From the IMG/VR virus record IMGVR_UViG_3300042560_000226, positions 1 to 35,574 of that record: a stretch of DNA of 35,574 bases; one strand, written 5' to 3'. The notes under the pieces were generated by a model. That model searched no databases. It had not been told where the DNA came from and was given only the letters and a program-made list of their open reading frames with translations. The position numbers were made by a program, and so were the translations under genes. This document shows positions 1-5,547 of the stretch, in pieces. The stretch comes from a virus. The stretch's first letter is position 1, and every line of letters begins with the position of its first letter.

Positions 1-127
1 ACGACTCTGCCGGGTGGTGCGAGTACACGAACGCCAAGCGTGCGCCATTGACGCATGGCATCCAGTTCTTCTCCATCTCGCGGGTGTGCGGGCTATGGAG
101 AAACTCAAAGCGGTCAATGCGGGTCTT
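1..127. repeat. Exact direct terminal repeat, left copy (127 bp)
   Basis: Positions 1-127 are identical to 35448-35574. The match begins at base 1 and ends at base 127, exactly at the window edges. The reading frame of the GH130-like gene continues correctly when the two ends are merged. This shows the sequence closes into a 35,447 bp circle. A length of 127 equals a common maximum assembly k-mer, so the repeat is probably an assembly overlap rather than a biological terminal repeat; that last point is inference. Confidence 0.95.
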
Positions 128-664
128 ATTTAGCTTGGCCAGCGCCATCGTGGTGCGCACCCGGGGGCCGTGGTGCAAGGCCGAGCAGGTAAACTGCCAG
201 GCGCCGTCAAACCAAAATAGCCGCGCATCCTCAAGGCCATCGCGGGCAGGCAGCCGGTTCTGCCGTACCTGCAGATCGTCCACCCACTCGACCGACTTTT
301 GGCGCGCCTTAGAGTCGAGCGTCAGGAAATAGTTTCGTGTATTCGGCGCAGGGTCGCCACGGAACCAGATGCCGTCCTCTTCGCCGAGTTCATAGTTCAC
401 CGTGCGCAGCAGGCACGCCAAGTTCCCGTCAGCATCCTTGGCGATGGACGGGTTACAGGGCAGATACTTCTCCGACTCCGGCACCGAAAAGCGCACAAAG
501 GCGTCTGCCGGCAAGTGGTCGCCTAAGATTACGCCGCCTTCGGCGGGGAGGGCGGCTTCGGGTCTTTCGGCTCCGGCGCCTTCTTGGCTTCCGGCTTCGG
601 GGGCGCTTTCTTGTCGAGGCGCTTTTGGAATAGCGCCACGTCGCTTGGTTTTAACATTCATCAT
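1..664 (-). CDS. GH130-like beta-propeller glycosidase/phosphorylase-type protein, N-terminal part (gene continues across the window junction)
   Basis: This is the first 221 codons of a 337-residue protein whose remainder lies at 35098-35447. Joined at the terminal repeat, the frame stays open over 1014 nt with no stop. The first ~45 residues are a linker rich in Ala, Glu, Pro and Gly. The globular part then shows the motifs NPSIAKD and GLEDARLFWF, typical of the five-bladed propeller superfamily that includes GH130 mannoside phosphorylases. Two in-frame ATGs (664 and 661) follow a GAGGAG ribosome site; the second has better spacing. The GT25 gene upstream stops at 669, so the two are coupled. 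Substrate is unknown. Related domains often sit beside or inside glycosyltransferases, which agrees with its neighbours here. Fold assignment is moderate; catalytic activity is unproven. Confidence 0.7.
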   Translation of the reverse strand, partial: MMNVKTKRRGAIPKAPRQESAPEAGSQEGAGAERPEAALPAEGGVILGDHLPADAFVRFSVPESEKYLPCNPSIAKDADGNLACLLRTVNYELGEEDGIWFRGDPAPNTRNYFLTLDSKARQKSVEWVDDLQVRQNRLPARDGLEDARLFWFDGAWQFTCSALHHGPRVRTTMALAKLNKTRIDRFEFLHSPHTREMEKNWMPCVNGARLAFVYSHHPAES

Positions 665-668
665 CTCC

Positions 669-1277
669 TCACATATGGATCGTGGAAGGCATCGGCACGG
701 CCAAGTCTTGCGTGGCTTGCGATACCAGTGGCGGGACGGCGGTCAAAACTCTCAAGTGCGGCAGAGCATACCACTCGAGCAAAATATCCACGGGCGTGTT
801 GGCGGGCTTGGTATACATCTGCAGCGTCGGGATCGCACGGCGGCGGTGCCAGATCGCGGCGGTGCAGAGCGGGTACTTAATCTCCCACAGGTTCGTGGAC
901 TCTTTCTTGCCGGGCTTGTCGGTCGTGCAGCAGGAGTTCAAGTACACGAGGTCGCACCAGTGCGGTATCTCCTCGCGAATCTGGGCGAAGCGTTCGTTGA
1001 AGTTATCGGGCAGGATGAAATCATCCTCAAAGATCACGAACTCCTCGTGACCGTCGCGCCACGCGATCTGCCACGCGATGTGCCATGACAAGACAAGGCA
1101 GGTCGCGCCACGGGTGACGTAATAATCGGTGTGCATCGGGATCTCAGACTTGACCTGCATGGTCTTGCCGAAAATTCCGTAAATAAAATCCAACTCAATG
1201 CCGGCCTTGGCGGCCTGCGCTCGAGCGTGCTCCGTGCGCTCGGGGGTTTCGGCGAGGGTGATGCAGTAATACTTCAC
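669..1277 (-). CDS. GT25-family-like glycosyltransferase
   Basis: The 202-residue product resembles family 25 glycosyltransferases (LPS biosynthesis type), which transfer a sugar from a nucleotide donor. It starts with a KYYCITLAETPER strand, where the family has an IxLxxxxxR signature. It has an acidic FEDD motif near residues 83-86, where the family has its DxD-like metal and donor site. It has no signal peptide or membrane span, so it should act in the cytoplasm. The start is GTG, overlapping the TGA of the preceding methyltransferase (GTGA) with a GGAGG ribosome site about 8 nt upstream. It sits in a cassette with a methyltransferase and a GH130-like protein between terL and the portal. 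Acceptor is unknown: host surface glycan or a virion component are both possible. Confidence 0.72.
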   Translation of the reverse strand: MKYYCITLAETPERTEHARAQAAKAGIELDFIYGIFGKTMQVKSEIPMHTDYYVTRGATCLVLSWHIAWQIAWRDGHEEFVIFEDDFILPDNFNERFAQIREEIPHWCDLVYLNSCCTTDKPGKKESTNLWEIKYPLCTAAIWHRRRAIPTLQMYTKPANTPVDILLEWYALPHLRVLTAVPPLVSQATQDLAVPMPSTIHM

Positions 1278-1945
1278 CGAATCCCCTCCACTCCTCGTCC
1301 CTTGCCAATGGCGAACTTACCGGATCGCTTGACGGCGACATCCTGCAGCCGGAACTCGTCGCAGAACTCCTCAACGGCGCGGGTGACTCCGGGCCATGCA
1401 AGGTAATCGTCTCCGAATAAAATCCCACCATCGCGCAGCAGCGGCCAGTAATTAAGCAGATCCGACTTGCAGTCTTCGTAATCGTGCGAGCCGTCGATGT
1501 AAATCACGTCCGCCAGAATTTTTTTCTCGGCCACGACACGCGCCGCGATGGAGGCGGGCAGGGGGAGGGGGATGACGCGATCCTCTAGCCCAAGGTGCTT
1601 CATGTTGGAGACGAACAATTGGTGCAGCTTTGGGTAGCCAGCATCTAAGCGCAGCGCCTCGTGCAGCCACTTGTTTTCGCCGTCGTGGCGCGCGTAGTTC
1701 TCGAGCGATCCGAGCCATGTGTCGATGCAAAGCAAGGTCGCGTCTAGTTCAAGGCGCTTGCAGATCGCCATGATGTTCGCGGCAGAGCGGCCCTTCCACG
1801 AACCGACCTCAATGATCGTCGTCGGGCGCACGGCCTCAATGACCTGCTCAAACATCGGATCATCTGAGCCCCAGCCTTGCAAGTCGTGCTCGACGAGCTT
1901 TGCGCCTTGGTACGGGTTGACCAAAAAGAAATCACGCCAGTTCAT
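1274..1945 (-). CDS. Class I SAM-dependent methyltransferase (Methyltransf_24-like)
   Basis: A 223-residue Rossmann-type methyltransferase. Motif I is IIEVGSWKGRSA near residues 44-55, the acidic end of beta-2 is CIDTW near 73-77, and IYIDGSHDYED near 148-158 and GGILFGDDY near 173-181 form the catalytic side. This pattern is typical of small-molecule or sugar O-methyltransferases rather than DNA methyltransferases; there is no DPPY/NPPY motif. The ATG at 1945 overlaps the terL stop (ATGA) and is preceded by a GAGGGG ribosome site. A longer frame reaching 1984 lacks that support. It is followed with a 4-base overlap by a GT25 gene, so a role in modifying the same glycan is likely but inferred. 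Confidence 0.8.
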   Translation of the reverse strand: MNWRDFFLVNPYQGAKLVEHDLQGWGSDDPMFEQVIEAVRPTTIIEVGSWKGRSAANIMAICKRLELDATLLCIDTWLGSLENYARHDGENKWLHEALRLDAGYPKLHQLFVSNMKHLGLEDRVIPLPLPASIAARVVAEKKILADVIYIDGSHDYEDCKSDLLNYWPLLRDGGILFGDDYLAWPGVTRAVEEFCDEFRLQDVAVKRSGKFAIGKGRGVEGIR

Positions 1946-3339
1946 ACCACCCCTCGAATCTGTCTCTTGACCGCCTTTGTCCACGTCGGTGCATAAGCTC
2001 CACCGCCGGTTGCCGCCTCACTCGCGAACGTCAGTACAAAAGCGTCGGCGACGTCGGGTGACGCAAGACCTCTGCGCTTCATGTCGTCCTTCGACTCTAG
2101 CTTCAGTTTGCCGTTGCTCATAAACGAGTAGCGCGGCGAGGATAATTCATTCACGAGGCGCTCGTCACGCGGTAGTTTGCAGTCCTTGGCCTCGAGCCAT
2201 GCTTTGGCCTTCGCCCAGAGTTCGGCGCGCAGGTTGGCGTACTGCCCCTTGAAGGCGGGCGACTCGCCGACGTTGATGCCACGGGCGGGAAGTTTAAGCT
2301 CGCGTAATCGATCGACTACACCTGCGCCCAAGCCGATGCTGTCCACGAGAATTTCGGCGGGTCGGTCTTTGGGGTCGGTCGATTCCCACTCGTGCATGAT
2401 CGCGCCGGTCAGCGACATGAGGTCGAGATTCTTCCACGTCTTGACCGGGCCGAGCACCACGTTCGACTGGCGCTTGCAGAGTGCCGAGGAGTCGGTGCCG
2501 TAGCGGGCGACGTCCAGGCCCCAGAGGATCGGTGAGGATGGGTTCTGCACCACGTCACGGTCGATGGCGCTTTGTGCCAACTCAAGACCGATCAGCGTGT
2601 CGTCGTCGGCAACTGGGAACTCACCGAGTACGCGCACTCGGTAGGCGTTCGACCCCTCGCCGTAGCGGCTTGCCATTTCCGAGACGTAATCGGTCGAGAC
2701 GCGGGGCGAGTCGAGGCAGCTGACGTGCAGGTTTTTCCACTCGGACGATAAGCGGTGGAAGGTGTCGTAGAAGTAGCCGCTGGTGCGGGTGGGGTTGCCG
2801 AGGAGGAGCGTGGTTGCGTTATGGCCGGACATACTGCCGCCGGCAGATTCGAACACGGCCTCGGATACGCCTGGGGCTTCGTCCACGACCAGCAGCACGA
2901 ACTCGGCGTGGATACCCTGCAGCGCGTCGGGTTGCTCGGCGCGGCTGGTACGGGCGGAGATGAACGCCTCCTCGGGGCTGGCTTTTAGTTCAATTCGGTC
3001 GGACTTGATCTCGAGCAGGTCGGCCACGGCGGGGGGTAGGAGCTTCGCCCAGCGGCGGCATTCGCCGAATAGGGCGTCGAAAAGCTGGCTGGCGGTGGGG
3101 GCCGTGACCACGACCTTGACCGGGACGCGGGTGAGCATGAACCAGAGCATGGCCCACGAGGCGACGGTGGACTTGCCGGTGCCGTGGCCCGAGCGGACGC
3201 TGATCTTGCGCTCATTCGCAGCCAGAAGCTCTAGGAGGCGCTTCTGCCATGGGTCTGGGGTGACGCCTAGCACTTCCTCCACGAAGGCCACAGGAGCCTT
3301 GTGGTAGCGTTTTACGAAGTCGAAGTATGGATTCTGCAT
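1942..3339 (-). CDS. terL: Terminase large subunit (ATPase-nuclease packaging motor)
   Basis: The 465-residue protein drives DNA into the procapsid and cuts the concatemer. Walker A is SGHGTGKST (residues 50-58). Walker B is VVDEAP with Asp153-Glu154, and a coupling-motif candidate is LLLGNPT near 178-184. The RNase H-like nuclease domain has Asp276 (GLDVARYGTD), Asp333 (LVDSIGLG) and Asp429/Asp432 (SPDVADAF). Length and motif order are normal for the family. It begins with an ATG after a long (about 250 bp) untranslated gap behind terS and overlaps the methyltransferase start by 4 bases. It acts with the terS product and the portal. Confidence 0.95.
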   Translation of the reverse strand: MQNPYFDFVKRYHKAPVAFVEEVLGVTPDPWQKRLLELLAANERKISVRSGHGTGKSTVASWAMLWFMLTRVPVKVVVTAPTASQLFDALFGECRRWAKLLPPAVADLLEIKSDRIELKASPEEAFISARTSRAEQPDALQGIHAEFVLLVVDEAPGVSEAVFESAGGSMSGHNATTLLLGNPTRTSGYFYDTFHRLSSEWKNLHVSCLDSPRVSTDYVSEMASRYGEGSNAYRVRVLGEFPVADDDTLIGLELAQSAIDRDVVQNPSSPILWGLDVARYGTDSSALCKRQSNVVLGPVKTWKNLDLMSLTGAIMHEWESTDPKDRPAEILVDSIGLGAGVVDRLRELKLPARGINVGESPAFKGQYANLRAELWAKAKAWLEAKDCKLPRDERLVNELSSPRYSFMSNGKLKLESKDDMKRRGLASPDVADAFVLTFASEAATGGGAYAPTWTKAVKRQIRGVV

Positions 3340-3590
3340 TTTTTCAAATTGGTAGGTGTGGGGTTACGCCAGCGCCCGCCCCCGCCGGGGGTAGCTGCCG
3401 GGGGGGGTCAGAATCGCGGTCGGAATCGGGAATGCTAGGGGAATCAACGAGTTACCTACGCGCTATCCGCACAGTGGACAACTTTACATAATGGGTATTA
3501 TACGCACTGACTCCGACAATCCCTTGCGAATCAATGACTTGCGCGTTGTGTAATTTTGCTCGATGCATAAAATCTGTCGCGATGCGCATT
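3340..3590. other. Structured 250 bp gap between terS and terL (candidate pac/cos and/or late promoter region)
   Basis: No convincing gene lies here on either strand, although neighbours elsewhere overlap or nearly touch. On the minus strand there is a perfect TATAAT at 3502-3497, though without a good -35 at normal spacing. A G/C-rich stretch at about 3377-3408 can fold as CCCCC-GGC-GGGGG roughly 40-60 nt before the terL start. An inverted repeat lies at the terS end. In many phages the packaging recognition site is in or next to terS. Here pac/cos function is inferred only from position. Confidence 0.45.
3497..3502 (-). promoter_or_regulatory. Candidate -10 element upstream of terL
   Basis: The minus strand reads TATAAT, a perfect sigma70 -10 hexamer, about 155 nt before the terL ATG. 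The hexamer 17 nt upstream (AAGGGA) is a poor -35, so an activator or alternative sigma contact would be needed. Its position in the only large gap of the packaging region makes a late promoter plausible. Confidence 0.3.
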
Positions 3591-3596
3591 TTATGC
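3565..3596 (-). other. Inverted repeat overlapping the terS stop codon
   Basis: GCATAAAAT (3565-3573) and ATTTTATGC (3588-3596) form perfect 9 bp arms around a 14 nt loop. The terS TAA lies inside the right arm as drawn. The internal ATGCGCAT is itself palindromic. There is no T-run beyond the stem on the minus strand, so it is not a typical intrinsic terminator. It could be an attenuator or a TerS/terminase recognition element. Confidence 0.5.
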
Positions 3597-4106
3597 GGGA
3601 TCTGTTGAGTCGCGCACGGGCAAATCGCTGTGCGTCGCTGTGTCGCGAGTCAGCTTTTCGGGCTCAATCACGCTCACCGTTTTCATCAAATTGCGCACCG
3701 CTTCAAGGTGCAATGCTGTCGTATCCGTCACTTCCAGTTTGGTCTGCATCTTGTCGCCATACGTCTGCATATCCAAACGTGACGCAACCCACTTGCGAAT
3801 ATCAGCCGCGGCTCTCGCAGCGTGAGGATCAATCTGCGACTCCTCTACGCTATTGGCCAGCTTCTCCATTCGCTCGACGTGCCACTGCGCTCGAGCATGA
3901 CGAGCCGCCAGAACTGCCGCCTTGCGCTCCTCATTGTCGAATAGGAATCGGTGCATTCTGCCGTACGGAATCTGGTTAGCGACCGCAAACTCGGCAAGGC
4001 TTCCGCCAGTCGAGACGTACTCGCAGATCTCCCGCATGAAGTTTGGGTTATTCAGGATCGCGATCGCACGGTCGCGCTTCTCTCGTTTTAGTGGTGATCC
4101 TGTCAT
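3591..4106 (-). CDS. Terminase small subunit-like protein
   Basis: A 171-residue, mainly helical, charged protein immediately before terL in transcription order. Residues about 15-55 (NNPNFMREICEYVSTGGSL, then AEFAVANQIPYGRMHRF) look like a helix-turn-helix of the terminase small-subunit type, where a short 'step' selects the packaging site. The rest is Arg/Lys/Glu-rich helix consistent with an oligomerisation region. The ATG at 4106 shares one base with the TGA of the upstream zinc-ribbon gene; an ATG 14 codons earlier is less likely. The role rests on the HTH and on position beside terL. The family could also be a general phage DNA-binding protein. Confidence 0.7.
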   Translation of the reverse strand: MTGSPLKREKRDRAIAILNNPNFMREICEYVSTGGSLAEFAVANQIPYGRMHRFLFDNEERKAAVLAARHARAQWHVERMEKLANSVEESQIDPHAARAAADIRKWVASRLDMQTYGDKMQTKLEVTDTTALHLEAVRNLMKTVSVIEPEKLTRDTATHSDLPVRDSTDPA

Positions 4107-4411
4107 CAGTCGTCGCTCACATGGACATACGTTGTCACGTCTTCCCAATCCTGGTCGTAGCCCTCAAGAGCCACGACGTCAAAGTTGCTCCACGTCTTTT
4201 TCGGTCGCTGCTGGTTGTCCTCGAGGTGCGACTTCTTCACGCCCTTGATTGGCCTGTTCTTGATCTCGTCGGCATAGACGCGCTTCCATACGCGCTCGCT
4301 CGTGGAGAATCTGTGCCCACACGTCATACACTCGCGCCGTCGTCTCGCCTCGGTCGGGAACTGATAGACCTTCACGACCTCGCTCGGTTTCCCGCACTTT
4401 GGGCATTTCAT
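4106..4411 (-). CDS. NrdR-type zinc-ribbon protein lacking the ATP-cone
   Basis: A 101-residue protein beginning MKCPKCG. Cys3 and Cys6 pair with Cys28 and Cys31 (RRRRECMTCGHRFSTSER) to form a zinc ribbon very like the N-terminus of NrdR, the repressor of ribonucleotide reductase genes. The ATP-cone that normally follows is absent. It is replaced by about 60 polar residues containing NRPIKGVKKSH and an acidic tail (DQDWEDVTTYVHVSDD). The ATG at 4411 overlaps the upstream stop (ATGA). It is likely DNA-binding. A regulator of phage or host nucleotide genes, or a packaging or late regulator, are the options; the context next to terS does not decide. Confidence 0.65.
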   Translation of the reverse strand: MKCPKCGKPSEVVKVYQFPTEARRRRECMTCGHRFSTSERVWKRVYADEIKNRPIKGVKKSHLEDNQQRPKKTWSNFDVVALEGYDQDWEDVTTYVHVSDD

Positions 4412-4731
4412 CTCTCGGGCAGCTCTTTCTTTGCGATCTTCAGCCAATCCTCAAGCGGCTGGATCACAAGGAACTCGCGCTTATCGCCGCGGCAGATGAC
4501 AACCGGCACGTCATAGCCAGCACAAGCCGCCTTCACCTGGTCGATCCATTCGTAGACGGCGATAGACTTTCGCCGCTTCACCTCGATCATGAATTGACCG
4601 AGCCTTATATCGCAGCCGCCGTCTCTGGCCTGGCCTAGCTCACGCTTGACCACCCAGCCCGTTTGCTCCGCTATCTTGTCGCAGACCTCGCGTTCGGTTT
4701 CTGCGCCTCTTTGTCGTTGTCGCTTTCCCAC
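4408..4731 (-). CDS. Small PD-(D/E)XK nuclease (VRR/Holliday-junction-resolvase-like)
   Basis: A 107-residue protein with the layout of minimal PD-(D/E)XK nucleases. It has a first helix with RGAETEREV (Glu11/Glu15), then GGCDIRLG (Asp41) and MIEVKRRKS (Glu50, Lys52), followed by a hydrophobic strand PVVICRG. Such proteins resolve branched DNA or act as small endonucleases. The location before terS and terL suggests it clears replication junctions before packaging. The start is GTG, inside the end of the C2H2-finger gene (92 bp overlap), with a weak ribosome site. Confidence 0.75.
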   Translation of the reverse strand: MGKRQRQRGAETEREVCDKIAEQTGWVVKRELGQARDGGCDIRLGQFMIEVKRRKSIAVYEWIDQVKAACAGYDVPVVICRGDKREFLVIQPLEDWLKIAKKELPER

Positions 4732-4933
4732 GTCTCACCCAATAGTCTGGTTGTCTTGCGATATCTACCGCATAACATACCATTTGCACAAGTGCATTGA
4801 TCTCTCTCGCCTTCTCTGACATCTCGGCGATCTGCTCGACCGTGTATTTCTTTTTGCGATGAGCGGTCTTGTGCCAGGTATGAATCTGGCCGCCGGTATT
4901 CTCCACGCCGCATATCGGACAGTTCTTTCTCAC
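4640..4933 (-). CDS. Small protein with a C2H2-spaced zinc finger
   Basis: A 97-residue product starting at a GTG that overlaps the upstream TGA (GTGA). A GGAGG ribosome site sits about 8 nt before it, which supports this start over an ATG at 4960. Cys5 and Cys8 (CPICG) and His21 and His25 (HKTAH) have the canonical C-x2-C-x12-H-x3-H spacing. A helix follows (VEQIAEMSEKAREINAL), then a strongly basic tail (KATTTKRRRNRTRG). The last third is encoded over the nuclease gene in another frame, so its tail may be less constrained. It is probably a nucleic-acid-binding protein; function unknown. Confidence 0.6.
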   Translation of the reverse strand: MRKNCPICGVENTGGQIHTWHKTAHRKKKYTVEQIAEMSEKAREINALVQMVCYAVDIARQPDYWVRRGKATTTKRRRNRTRGLRQDSGANGLGGQA

Positions 4934-5223
4934 CGCCAATCCTCCGCGTCGGACTTCCAATCGTAAATCTTGTTTCGTTTTGGAGGATCGCCGTACTTGG
5001 CCTCCTCTGCCGCCTCGGCTGCCGTCTCAAACGTGGCGAACACGCCGAGCTGCTTCGGGATCACCCTACCGTCAGCACCGCGGCGCCACAGTACGAACTC
5101 CTGCTTACCGCCAATCGTCTGCCCTCGGATACTGAACCTCCTGCACGCAGAGGTCTTACCCCAGAAGTCGGAGTCCTCCCAGGTCAACGGCCCGGTCAAG
5201 TTCAGACTAGTCTGTCTAGTCAT
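4930..5223 (-). CDS. Hypothetical protein (97 aa)
   Basis: No family recognised. The protein is soluble and of mixed composition. It has an aromatic N-terminal part (LTWEDSDFWGK), a central FVLWRRGADGRVIP that looks like beta strands, and an Ala/Glu-rich helix (ETAAEAAEEAKYG) near residues 67-79. It overlaps the next gene by GTGA and the previous one by 8 bases, so it is clearly part of the leftward operon. Confidence 0.7.
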   Translation of the reverse strand: MTRQTSLNLTGPLTWEDSDFWGKTSACRRFSIRGQTIGGKQEFVLWRRGADGRVIPKQLGVFATFETAAEAAEEAKYGDPPKRNKIYDWKSDAEDWR

Positions 5224-5434
5224 GCGTCCAGTCCTGCCGCTTGCCTACCTCGCCGGCTTGGTCTTGGTAGTGGACTAACTTTGCACCAAACTGCTCTTGG
5301 AACGTCTTGAGCACCGAGAAGTCGTCCGACCCCAATGCGTCGAGCATTCGCTGTGCTAGTGGCGTGGACGCAACAGGTTGAGCCAACTCCATCCGCTTGG
5401 GCGTACTAGTCTTGTATCTCACATTCCCTCCCAT
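5216..5434 (-). CDS. Hypothetical protein (about 72 aa)
   Basis: A short soluble protein, first gene downstream of the GGTCAAA repeat region. The C-terminal two thirds (QRMLDALGSDDFSVLKTFQ onward) looks helical. The start is uncertain. The ATG at 5434 has no clear ribosome site. A TTG at 5443 extends it by three residues and lies in a repeat copy. A GTG at 5422 sits 3-4 nt behind GGGAGGG and may be the real start. No function can be assigned. Confidence 0.55.
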   Translation of the reverse strand: MGGNVRYKTSTPKRMELAQPVASTPLAQRMLDALGSDDFSVLKTFQEQFGAKLVHYQDQAGEVGKRQDWTHD

Positions 5435-5437
5435 CGT

Positions 5438-5546
5438 GGTCAAAATCTATGGTCAAAAGTCAAAACCCTAAAGGGTTTTTTGACTTTTTTGACCGCATAG
5501 ACGGTAAACTTCGGTCAAAATTTGACCGTTTTTGACTTTTTGACCG
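5438..5546. repeat. Cluster of GGTCAAAA/TTTTGACC repeats (candidate origin iterons or operator array)
   Basis: In about 110 bp there are nine copies or partial copies of (G)GTCAAA(A) in both orientations. Direct copies start at 5438, 5451, 5459 and 5512. Inverted copies lie at 5476-5484, 5485-5495, 5521-5528, 5529-5536 and 5537-5546. One pair (5512-5528) makes a perfect palindrome, CGGTCAAA-A-TTTGACCG. The stretch is A/T-rich within a GC-rich genome and lies directly behind the primase-helicase gene. Such arrays are typical of replication origins or of a cooperatively bound regulator; which of the two is inference. Confidence 0.7.
5459..5484. terminator. Weak terminator-like hairpin inside the repeat cluster
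   Basis: GTCAAAACCCT and AGGGTTTTTTGAC form an imperfect hairpin with a CCCT/AGGG core and A/T flanks. The plus strand continues into a T-run, and the minus strand also has U-rich sequence after the core. It could reduce read-through from the primase gene, or be only a by-product of the inverted repeats. Confidence 0.3.
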
Positions 5547-5547
5547 C

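Noticed and set aside
402-1088. A 228-codon plus-strand frame across the start of the GH130-like gene and the GT25 gene
   Set aside because: It runs against two genes with recognisable family motifs and has biased Arg/Gly/Ser content without a ribosome site.
3377-3410. G-quadruplex upstream of terL
   Set aside because: Two long G-runs are present, but four well-spaced G-tracts are not evident. A simple C/G hairpin explains the pattern equally well.
4671-5030. An alternative 119-codon minus-strand frame over the C2H2-finger gene
   Set aside because: It is Arg-rich without motifs. The competing frame has a strong ribosome site, a GTGA overlap and an intact Cys2-His2 pattern.
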